NCBI GenBank assembly: GCA_021820525.1
Contig: JAKADM010000002.1
Coordinates: forward strand, 186,001-250,000
Direction of reading: 5' to 3'
Length of the DNA: 64,000 bases
Source: Thermoplasmata archaeon
GTDB lineage: Archaea > Thermoplasmatota > Thermoplasmata > Thermoplasmatales > Thermoplasmataceae
The notes beneath the pieces were generated by a model. The model searched no databases. It was given only the letters and a program-made list of their open reading frames with translations, and was not told the origin of the DNA. Of the stretch, positions 50,082 through 58,566 are shown piece by piece; position 1 is the stretch's first letter; each line of letters begins with the position of its first letter. The position numbers and the translations under genes were made by a program.

Positions 50082-51356
50082 ATGAAAAAACTGACAGGGC
50101 TAAGTTACATTTTTCTTCTTATTGGCCTTTTTGCATTGATCGCCTCAACACTTTATATCCCTCCATCAGTTCCACAAAAAACCTCTCCTATCAGTGGCAT
50201 TTCTCAGAGGGCTGATAAGATCATCAGAATGAATGAGGATAACGCAACAAAATATTTCTGGGACTGTGCCAACCCAGTTAACGGACTCATAAGGGACCAT
50301 TCCCAGGCCAGTTCCCCATCATCCATATCAGCAGTTGGCTTTGGCTTCACATCACTCATAATAGGATATGAAAATGGCCTCTTTACAAAAAATGACGTTT
50401 ATGATAGAATCTGGACAGCTCTAAATTATTTTAACAACACCACAAATATGCATGGTTTTTACTATCACTTTATAAATATGTATAATAGTTCTCCAGCCTA
50501 TAACAGTGGCTTTTCCTCCATAGATACAACTCTTTTCATATCCGGAGCATTGTTTGCAGGACAGTTTTTCCAGAACACTTCCCTGCAGAGGCTTTCAGAC
50601 AGGCTTTATGAAAGAATCAACTGGCAGTGGATGACGAACAACACCACTCTTCTCAATATGTGTTACTATCCACAATCAGGTTTCTCCCACTATTACTGGA
50701 CAGATTACAGTGAAGCACTCCTGATGTATATCCTTGCACTGGGTTCGCCAACCCACCCACTTCCTGGTTCAGACTGGTCAGCATGGATTTCCACATGGAG
50801 GACCAACGGTCAGGGCCCTTTGAAGCACTGGGCGTCCTCAGATGAAAGCATGTTCACCTATCTTTATGCTCAGGCGTATATAAATTTCAAAAATCTCAGC
50901 TTCAATTACGTTGGCAACTTATGGAACAATTCAAGGAAAGCAATTCTTTACGATATATCCTTTGCTCAAGCCAACACGGAGTACGAGACATTTGACCAGG
51001 GCTTCTGGGGTATTTCAGCAAGCAACGGACCCAACGGATACAGGGCATACGGTGCAATTAATGGGGGTACAGACGGGACGGTTGCGCCATATGCCATGAT
51101 CGGGGCACTTCCCTTTGTGCCGAACCAGTCAAAACTGGCCATAATAAAAATGTGGGATATGAAAAACCAGACCTTTGGCACATATGGTTTTGTTGATGCA
51201 TTTAATATTGAGGATAACTGGTTTTCCCCTGTATATATAGGAATAGATGTTGGAATTGAAGTTCTAATGACCCAGGATTATATCAATGGCTTTGTGTGGA
51301 ACTATTTTATGAAAATATCTTATGTTGAAAATGCCCTCTATCTTCTGGGCGTTTGA
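50082..51356 (+). CDS. membrane-anchored glycoamylase-like / GH144-like (COG5368) glycosidase
   Basis: N-terminal TM; family-like segments FWDCANPVNGLIRDHSQASSPSSISAVGFGFTSLIIGYENG, GFYYHFINM, SSIDTTLFISGALFAGQFF, LMYILALGSPTHPLPGSDWSAW, WGISASNGPNGYRAYGAINGGTDGTVAPYAMIGALPFVP, GFVDAFNIEDNWFSPVYIGIDVG. Confidence 0.85.
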   Translation: MKKLTGLSYIFLLIGLFALIASTLYIPPSVPQKTSPISGISQRADKIIRMNEDNATKYFWDCANPVNGLIRDHSQASSPSSISAVGFGFTSLIIGYENGLFTKNDVYDRIWTALNYFNNTTNMHGFYYHFINMYNSSPAYNSGFSSIDTTLFISGALFAGQFFQNTSLQRLSDRLYERINWQWMTNNTTLLNMCYYPQSGFSHYYWTDYSEALLMYILALGSPTHPLPGSDWSAWISTWRTNGQGPLKHWASSDESMFTYLYAQAYINFKNLSFNYVGNLWNNSRKAILYDISFAQANTEYETFDQGFWGISASNGPNGYRAYGAINGGTDGTVAPYAMIGALPFVPNQSKLAIIKMWDMKNQTFGTYGFVDAFNIEDNWFSPVYIGIDVGIEVLMTQDYINGFVWNYFMKISYVENALYLLGV

Positions 51357-51373
51357 AAATATTTTCAGAGAAT

Positions 51374-51715
51374 TCAATGAAAACTCTTTAAAATCAGATA
51401 TTTGTTTAACAGTTTCTTGATTTTCTCATCGACCTTCTCCTTCTCAAGCCTGCCCATCATTTGAAGGTCTGAAAGGAGAGCTGAAATCTTTATGACGTTC
51501 GCGTGAATTTTCATGTATTCTTCATAGGACGAATAGTTTATGGACGCAATCTTTCCCTGGATGAAAGTTTTATCCCTCAGATTTTCCACATAGTTAGAAT
51601 ATTCCGATTCAAGTTCCTCTATGGTTTCCCTGTATTCCTCAAAGTTATTCTCTATCTCCTTAACTTCATCTACCGTGAGAGGGCAGATTCTTCTTATGTT
51701 ATCAAGATCCCTCAA
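51374..51715 (-). CDS. small coiled-coil protein
   Basis: 113 aa helical ORF; 4-bp overlap with upstream coiled-coil ORF. Confidence 0.55.
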   Translation of the reverse strand: MRDLDNIRRICPLTVDEVKEIENNFEEYRETIEELESEYSNYVENLRDKTFIQGKIASINYSSYEEYMKIHANVIKISALLSDLQMMGRLEKEKVDEKIKKLLNKYLILKSFH

Positions 51716-51903
51716 TATTTCATCTCTTCCAGATAGTCTATAATTTCAACACTTGTCTCATAATCTTTTTTCTCCTCTTCCAGAATACTCTTGTTCGCCG
51801 TAACCACGGATGTTAAATTTTCTATTTCAAGTTTCAGATCTTCATTCATCTCTGCGTAATTTCTTATGGTTTCCCTTAACTTCCTCAAAATTGCGTCATT
51901 CAT
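51712..51903 (-). CDS. small coiled-coil protein
   Basis: 63 aa helical ORF overlapping the downstream ORF by 4 bp. Confidence 0.55.
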   Translation of the reverse strand: MNDAILRKLRETIRNYAEMNEDLKLEIENLTSVVTANKSILEEEKKDYETSVEIIDYLEEMKY

Positions 51904-52068
51904 ACTTAGCTATGGAATTTCCTTAATTAATATGTTCCTTCGGTTCAAAAATTTTAAATAAGAATCACTTGAAACTCTTTTAAAATTAACATTTCCATGA
52001 ATCTGTCTGCTGTTATGGCCATTGTTTATTGACAGAAATATTTCCATATATTCATGCCTTTTCTATGT

Positions 52069-52527
52069 TCAATAAATAATTGAACCTCCTGAATAGTGGA
52101 GTTCGTAAATAATATCATCATTTTCACTTATGTTTTCATAGCCCATGAAATATTCAAACTCGCCGGAAAATTCATTTGTATAGGTAAATGTGCCGTCTGT
52201 GAACATTTTGGGGCCCCTATAAGGCGCCTCCCTGTCTACGAGATAGAGGCATTTTTTGAGAAAGGCATAAACTCTATCTTCCCTGCCATCTTCGTCAAGC
52301 AATCCGCCTGAATATACCATTCCCCAGACTGCCCGTTCATTTTCAAAGACCGTCTCTATTCCTGAAAAGGTTCTATTTCCAAACCATATGTCTCTGTACG
52401 AAAGGGAACCTTTTTTTGAGGAGTATTCTCTGGAACCTCGGATCTGTGGCTTTTCTTCTCTGTTTCCTCCCGCATAACCGTTCCTCTTTGATTCCACTAT
52501 AAATTCCACAAGTTCATCCTGATTCAT
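52069..52527 (-). CDS. DUF5680-like protein
   Basis: FIVESKRNGYAGG...SLSYRDIWFGNRTFSGIETVFENERAVWGMVYSGG. Confidence 0.75.
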   Translation of the reverse strand: MNQDELVEFIVESKRNGYAGGNREEKPQIRGSREYSSKKGSLSYRDIWFGNRTFSGIETVFENERAVWGMVYSGGLLDEDGREDRVYAFLKKCLYLVDREAPYRGPKMFTDGTFTYTNEFSGEFEYFMGYENISENDDIIYELHYSGGSIIY

Positions 52528-52591
52528 TTCCAGTCATTTTGATTTGGCATAAATATTTTGAATTAACTTTTAAAAAATTGATGGTGGTTAA

Positions 52592-54598
52592 TTACCACAG
52601 ACCGACTTTCCTTATTTTATTTATATAAGTTCCGGAAATTTTAAAGACTCTTTCAAAATTTTCATTGGCAACGGCAGGCACGGAAGCCCTTATTCTTGAT
52701 GGGGAATGGGGATTGCTTGAAACTAACCACCTGAGAAACTCCTCCCTGTCCTTTTCTCTCCAGCTCTGGGCCCATCCTATGAAGAACCTCTGTTCCGGTG
52801 TAAACCCGTCTATGGGTTTCCTCATTTCGGGGTTTCTCTCAAGTCTCCTCTCAAGGGCCTCCAAAGCAATACTCACCCCTCCCAGATCGGCAATATTTTC
52901 GCCCAATGTGAGATCACCATTTATATACAGTCCCGGCAAAACTTCCTGTTCACTGTAAAGCTTGGAGACTTCCTTTGCTTTTCGGTTGAACTCCTCCTCA
53001 TCCTCTTCAGTCCACCATTCTTTCAGGTTTCCATCTGCATCGAATTTTCTCCCCTCATCATCAAATCCATGGGTTATTTCATGGGCGATGGTTCCTCCTG
53101 TTGCCCCATAATTAACGGCATCATCAAGGTCAGGATCAAAGAACGGAGGCTGAAGGATTCCCGCCGGAAAAACAATTTCATTGTCTGTGGGTGAAAAGTA
53201 TGCATTTACTGTTGGGGGTGTCATTTCCCAGAGTTCCCTGTCAACCTTCTTTCCAATTCTTTCAATCATCCTTTCACTTTCAAACACATTGGATCTTAAA
53301 ACATTTCCCAGATAATCATCGGGCGAAATCTGAAGGGTTGAATAATCTATGAACTTTGATGGATAGCCAACCTTTGCCCTGAATTTAGAGAATTTTTCAA
53401 GCGCCCTGGCTTTTGTCTCCTCTCCCATCCAGCTGAGTTTTTTGAGTCTTTCCGTGAACACCTCCCTGATGTCGTTGATCATTTCGTTCATTTTTGTCCT
53501 GTATCTCTCATCAAAATGTTCTCTTACATAGATCTTTCCAAGGGCCTCTCCCATTTCATAATCAAGCAGTCTAACTGCTCTTTTCCATCTTGTCTCAGGC
53601 TGGGATTGACCGAACAGTTTCCTGTGGAAGAAGTCGAAGTTTTCCTCCTCCATCTCCCTGTGGAGAAATGGGGCAGATGACATGAGGACGTTCCATTTCA
53701 GATAGATTTTCCAGTCCTCTATGGAATATTTCTCAATCATTTTTTCCAGATTATGGAAGAAAATGGGCTGGCCCACAATTACATAATCTGTATTGGTTAC
53801 TCCCATCCCCTTCAGGTACGTCGTAATCTCAATCCCGGGGAATTTTTCACTCAGTTCGGAAATCATAAATTTATTGTAGTTCCTTTCAGGGTCCCTCAGT
53901 TCAACCGGTGTGAAGCTCGACATGGCCATTTCCATCTCCATTGTAAATATCTTTTCGGACAGTTCTGCTGCTCTTTTCTCCTCCTCACCGGCAAGAGTGA
54001 ACATTTTTTTCATATGTTCCCTGAACATCTTTCTTATATTCTCAAAGGTATCCTGTGTGTAATATTCCCTGCTTGGAAGGGAAAGGCCACCCTGCGTGAG
54101 GTAGAATGCATATGTGTCACTTTTTTTCATGTCCCCATATGATTCATAGGAAAACATTGCCTCCATCCCCATTTTATGCATTTGTGCAATGACTTGCATC
54201 AGTTTATCCTTACTTTGTAATTCATAAACGATTTTAAGAACATCTTCAGCAGGCTTCATTTTCAATTTCTCGATCAAATCCGTATTCATGGCAGAGATGT
54301 AAAAATCTCCAATCTTCCTTTCTTCAGTTCCTTCCTGCAATTTTTCATCAAAGGCGCATCTCTCAAGTATCTTTCCAAGAACATATCTGTTATATTCAAT
54401 CAGTTCGCTTGTTGCCCCCCATTCCACCTTGTCCTCAGGTATTTCATTGATTTTATCCCAGTTGCCGCATGAATAGGAGTAGAAATCATCTTCCGGTTTA
54501 ACGGTTGTGTCCATATATTCTATTGAAAATTTTGGTTTAGCCGGTGCCTTTTCATCACTTATTTTTTCAACATGCTTTAGGAGTTCCAGTCTTTCCAT
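52592..54598 (-). CDS. M13 family (neprilysin/PepO-like) zinc metallopeptidase
   Basis: Zn motif GTIAHEITHGFDDEGRKFDADGNLKEWW, ENIADLGG, NAYFSPTDNEIVFPAGILQPPFFD. Confidence 0.95.
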   Translation of the reverse strand: MERLELLKHVEKISDEKAPAKPKFSIEYMDTTVKPEDDFYSYSCGNWDKINEIPEDKVEWGATSELIEYNRYVLGKILERCAFDEKLQEGTEERKIGDFYISAMNTDLIEKLKMKPAEDVLKIVYELQSKDKLMQVIAQMHKMGMEAMFSYESYGDMKKSDTYAFYLTQGGLSLPSREYYTQDTFENIRKMFREHMKKMFTLAGEEEKRAAELSEKIFTMEMEMAMSSFTPVELRDPERNYNKFMISELSEKFPGIEITTYLKGMGVTNTDYVIVGQPIFFHNLEKMIEKYSIEDWKIYLKWNVLMSSAPFLHREMEEENFDFFHRKLFGQSQPETRWKRAVRLLDYEMGEALGKIYVREHFDERYRTKMNEMINDIREVFTERLKKLSWMGEETKARALEKFSKFRAKVGYPSKFIDYSTLQISPDDYLGNVLRSNVFESERMIERIGKKVDRELWEMTPPTVNAYFSPTDNEIVFPAGILQPPFFDPDLDDAVNYGATGGTIAHEITHGFDDEGRKFDADGNLKEWWTEEDEEEFNRKAKEVSKLYSEQEVLPGLYINGDLTLGENIADLGGVSIALEALERRLERNPEMRKPIDGFTPEQRFFIGWAQSWREKDREEFLRWLVSSNPHSPSRIRASVPAVANENFERVFKISGTYINKIRKVGLW

Positions 54599-54753
54599 TT
54601 CACGTTATGGTTGTTTTAAATTATATATTTTTCTACATTCCATAAACGCCCGTGGATTATTGTAATGGTGCTCCAATTATTCCATTAATATTCATTTATA
54701 AATTTTATTTAAAAAGTGCAATACAAATTTGAAGGCTGTACTAAAAAATATGA

Positions 54754-54858
54754 TCAGTCAAAGCCACATCCGCACTGTATTGCTTCAACTTCCTCTTCAT
54801 ACTCGCATCCACAGGATTCGCACCTGTATCTCCTCATTTCCTCGCAGGCTATTTCCAT
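54754..54858 (-). CDS. 34-aa zinc-ribbon-like microprotein (absent from supplied ORF track)
   Basis: Manual translation MEIACEEMRRYRCESCGCEYEEEVEAIQCGCGFD*; CxxCxC...CxC. Confidence 0.55.
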   Translation of the reverse strand: MEIACEEMRRYRCESCGCEYEEEVEAIQCGCGFD

Positions 54859-54923
54859 AATTTGTTCATAAACTTATCCCATATAAAAGTTGCCGTAGCA
54901 AATTTCGACAATAAGTAATGATA

Positions 54924-55022
54924 TTATACATCTGTTTTTCTATCCGTAGGAAGGAGTGTAAGACTATTTCTGGTAAGAATGATGTTTTCCTCACCTTTGT
55001 TTCGTATTTCCGATTCCGTCAT
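54924..55022 (-). CDS. possible 32-aa microprotein
   Basis: Manual translation MTESEIRNKGEENIILTRNSLTLLPTDRKTDV*; AT-rich TATA-like catttaaatatt about 20-30 nt upstream; no homology evidence. Confidence 0.2.
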   Translation of the reverse strand: MTESEIRNKGEENIILTRNSLTLLPTDRKTDV

Positions 55023-55395
55023 TTTTCTCTTTAATATTTAAATGAATTTTTTAATCTATTGATATAAATACATAAAACTGACACTGTTATGCCTTAAAAT
55101 CGTCATATGACTAACATTTTATCCATTATTCCTTAAATTGCCTTAGCTTTGGGAGTATTTCATATATTTCCTGTTTTATCAGACTTAAAAAATTAAATAG
55201 CACTTAAAGGAAACGAAATGTGGAATCTTTTTTGAAAAGAGCTGTGTCAAAGAAAATTATTCTGATCGGTATGATCAACGTTAAAAATAGAATCTGCAAG
55301 GGTTTGACCTAAAAGATTTTTTTTATAACCTTGGGTTGGATGTTTTAAGGAGTTTTCACACGTTAAATATATATATACAATTAATATGTTACATT

Positions 55396-56130
55396 GTGCA
55401 AAATATACTTAAGAAGGAAATCAATCTTCTAAATCTTGATATCAGCTTTGAAGATTTTTGTTCTGGACTTGCAAGAATACCATTTATTGGTTCTATAACG
55501 TCAATGATTCTTGTTTGTTCCTTTTTGACTGGTAATGAGAGTATGGAAAAACAAAATGGTACTGATAGCATGATAAATAGCATCTCTCCATTTCAACAAA
55601 TGGAGATAGGTGGAAGCGGCGGCACATACTGTTCCAGGACAACTTATTACGGAGGTTTTTCTTTTTCGTGCTGTATACATGCCAACCCAATATTCAGCGC
55701 AAAAGGCAAAAATGTTATGGAGCATCTTTGTTTAGAAGTATCCCAGCAGGTACTTGTATCCAGGGCTAACGGTTTTCAGTCTTTTTATGTTTTACCTGCA
55801 AAAAATTCAACAGAGATAGGAGTATGTCCGAATATATTTTTGTATTGCAAACCATACTCTTATGGGGTATTTAAAGAGACTGAGGGCGTTGTATACGAAC
55901 CGATATCCCTAAGTTGTCAGGGTTGTGAATTTACATGGAACCCATCTTTTTCAGTATCTCAAACATTTTTTGGTACTCCCACGATTACTTTCAATTTTCT
56001 TTTACAGGTCATAATTCAGCATGACGGGGGCAATGTAAAAATTTATGAATGGGAATCCTTAAATGGAAAAATAGGTATAGATTGGGCAGAAGTGGTGATG
56101 GGTATAATTTCAATTCCAGTCCCATCATAA
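55396..56130 (+). CDS. cysteine-rich exported protein with N-terminal hydrophobic segment (novel)
   Basis: GTG start lies about 25-30 nt after TATA ttaaatatatatata (supplied ORF starts at 55336); hydrophobic ARIPFIGSITSMILVCSFL followed by an 8-Cys domain. Confidence 0.7.
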   Translation: MQNILKKEINLLNLDISFEDFCSGLARIPFIGSITSMILVCSFLTGNESMEKQNGTDSMINSISPFQQMEIGGSGGTYCSRTTYYGGFSFSCCIHANPIFSAKGKNVMEHLCLEVSQQVLVSRANGFQSFYVLPAKNSTEIGVCPNIFLYCKPYSYGVFKETEGVVYEPISLSCQGCEFTWNPSFSVSQTFFGTPTITFNFLLQVIIQHDGGNVKIYEWESLNGKIGIDWAEVVMGIISIPVPS

Positions 56131-56150
56131 TAATTTAAGGGAGAATTCCT

Positions 56151-57023
56151 ATGAAAGTTAAGAAATTTCTGGCTATAAGCATATCACTTCTGACAATAGT
56201 TTCTGGTGTTTTGCTTTTCTATCCAATTATCCATGAGGAATACAGGAGAGATTCCCTGAACAGCAATCCTCTCAATCCTGGAACGGTTTTTAAATACTCT
56301 TTCTATGCATATGCTATTTATACAAAGCAACTTTACCAGACCCATCAACAGTTTACCTGTACCGATACTTCAAATGGAACCCTGACAATTGAAGTCAATC
56401 CAAACTCAACAATCTCTGTAAGTGTTACAGAGACGTCAGTGGTTCCGGGGCATATGGGGAATTATGGATTTAAAGGATATCTTAGTTCAAACAATTGTCT
56501 CATAAAATACTTTCTCAATAATGTTTCGCTTTCATCACCATTCATCCAGATAAATAGCCTTGTGGGAAAGGTATCCAGTTCACAGCACATATTTTGTTAT
56601 CATCGTGATAGATGGGGACAGGGATTATGCTCAGATTGCTGGACTTTGCCAACAGATTTGAACATAATAAATATTCATACCTGCGGAATGAATACAAGCG
56701 AAACATCATACAGTGATAATTTTCCAAACAGACTCTGTTATGACCAGTCAGGAGGAGGTTATAATATACTCACCTATGCCTCCTTAAATGGAAATTTCAG
56801 TCTTGCAAAAACTCTGTTTCCAAATTCTGACGTTTTTCTGGCACAGGGTCTGTCAATCAATCTTTTGAAAACCAATGCAGGTCTCCACCCTCTTGTAAAA
56901 GAATACTATATAAGCATTTATGCATCCTATGTCTTATTCATTTGGGTATTATCAGCACCGGTAATTTATTCCGTAATATACTCGGCAAGAAAAAGGTCAA
57001 ATGGCAGGAGAGGCTTGAAATAG
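56151..57023 (+). CDS. Cys-rich extracytoplasmic domain flanked by N- and C-terminal TM segments
   Basis: TM LAISISLLTIVSGVLLFYPII; 7 Cys in ectodomain; C-terminal TM YASYVLFIWVLSAPVIYSVIY. Confidence 0.75.
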   Translation: MKVKKFLAISISLLTIVSGVLLFYPIIHEEYRRDSLNSNPLNPGTVFKYSFYAYAIYTKQLYQTHQQFTCTDTSNGTLTIEVNPNSTISVSVTETSVVPGHMGNYGFKGYLSSNNCLIKYFLNNVSLSSPFIQINSLVGKVSSSQHIFCYHRDRWGQGLCSDCWTLPTDLNIINIHTCGMNTSETSYSDNFPNRLCYDQSGGGYNILTYASLNGNFSLAKTLFPNSDVFLAQGLSINLLKTNAGLHPLVKEYYISIYASYVLFIWVLSAPVIYSVIYSARKRSNGRRGLK

Positions 57024-57911
57024 ATGTTCATAGAAATTTCAGGAGTGAGGGTACAGTATGCCCAAAATGAATCTCTGTGCAATATAAACCTGCAAATTCC
57101 TGAAGGAATTACGGTCATCATAGGCAGGAATGGTGCTGGAAAGAGCAGTCTAATATCTGTACTTGAAGGCCTGGTGAGAATTGATCGAAGGGAAAATGTT
57201 AGATTTTCAGGGATCCCAGTTTACAAAAAGCCCCATCTGGTCTTCAAGGACGTGGCTTCTATTCCTGAGAAGCCCTTTCCTTTGCTTGGCCCCACAGTGA
57301 AAGACTGGATCAGAATGTATTCTGTTATCAGGGAAATATCTTTTGAAAGAATGAAATTTCTCCTGAACTATTTTGACCTGAACTATTTACTGAGGCAAAA
57401 AAGTAAATTTTTAAGCATGGGAGAAACTCAGCTGGTGGCCGTAATTCTGTGTCTTGCATCAAAGGCCAGATACTTTATTCTTGATGAGCCAAATGCCAAT
57501 TTAGACAGAGAGAATCGCATAAAGCTTTCCAACGTCATAGAAAAAATGAGAGATGAAATGGGAGCATCATTTCTCATAACATCTCACATACTTGATGAAA
57601 TCCTATCCATCGCAGATTCCATAATCATGTTCAGTCGTGACAAAATTTCCAATCCGATGCCAAATGAAATAAAAAAGAAATTTCTAATCCTTAAATCCCT
57701 TGACCCTGAGAGACTTGAGGAAAAAATAAAGGGAAAGATAAAGTATGGAATTCAGGGCAGAGATATAATGATCAGAGACGGGAAACTTGGGGCATTAATG
57801 GCATTGCTTGATGAGGATATTATGGAGCAGATAATCAGCATAAATGCCTATCCAGAATTTATTGAAGGTGAATTTAAAAATGACTCTGAGGAAGAGCATA
57901 AGCACGATTGA
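57024..57911 (+). CDS. ABC transporter ATP-binding protein
   Basis: Walker A IIGRNGAGKSS, signature-like FLSMGETQ, Walker B YFILDEPNANLD, H-loop ITSHILDE. Confidence 0.92.
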   Translation: MFIEISGVRVQYAQNESLCNINLQIPEGITVIIGRNGAGKSSLISVLEGLVRIDRRENVRFSGIPVYKKPHLVFKDVASIPEKPFPLLGPTVKDWIRMYSVIREISFERMKFLLNYFDLNYLLRQKSKFLSMGETQLVAVILCLASKARYFILDEPNANLDRENRIKLSNVIEKMRDEMGASFLITSHILDEILSIADSIIMFSRDKISNPMPNEIKKKFLILKSLDPERLEEKIKGKIKYGIQGRDIMIRDGKLGALMALLDEDIMEQIISINAYPEFIEGEFKNDSEEEHKHD

Positions 57912-58566
57912 ATTTTTGACGAACCGTTTTCAAATCAGGGAACTCACTCTCATACTTTCTCTTTTCTTCATCATATTCGAGGTTTCCTCCGTATTCGGAG
58001 AAAATCATTCCCCAATTCTGTATATATTTATCCTCATACCTTCAACCACCTTGCCCTTTTATGCCTCTCTGTCATCTTTTTCCTTTGGTCAGCGAATAGA
58101 AACAGGTTACATTGGTTTCATCTTTACAATGCCAGTAAGGAGACAGATAATGCTGAGCGCAATGGCTCTCTTTGAAATTCTGATCGTTCCAACCTACATA
58201 TGGGCAGCTGGTTTTCTCATAATTTATCTTAATTCATTCGTTTTTCCCCTTAATCTCGTGATTTACGGATGGCTCCTTTTAGTGTCATGGTTTGCGTTCA
58301 CGATATCTCTTGGGAGGCTTTATGGGGCCGTATCAAGAAATGGTTTAATTTCCTTTGTACTCACCTTTGGTACAATTCTGGCTATTTTCAATATTGATGG
58401 AAACAAAGAATTAAGTAGATTCATTCTCCTTTTTATTTCCAATAAATTCTTTATATTGTCTTCACAGCACATATTCTTGCTGTTCATCTCACTTGCAGTT
58501 TCAGCTGTCCTTATAGCTGTATCCAATTTTATAACACTTCACTCAGACCTGAAGAGTGGCAGGTGA
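57880..58566 (+). CDS. ABC-2 type permease-like membrane protein
   Basis: Probable ATG at 57880 (supplied ORF 57844); 6 hydrophobic segments; overlaps the ATPase gene. Confidence 0.8.
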   Translation: MTLRKSISTIEFLTNRFQIRELTLILSLFFIIFEVSSVFGENHSPILYIFILIPSTTLPFYASLSSFSFGQRIETGYIGFIFTMPVRRQIMLSAMALFEILIVPTYIWAAGFLIIYLNSFVFPLNLVIYGWLLLVSWFAFTISLGRLYGAVSRNGLISFVLTFGTILAIFNIDGNKELSRFILLFISNKFFILSSQHIFLLFISLAVSAVLIAVSNFITLHSDLKSGR

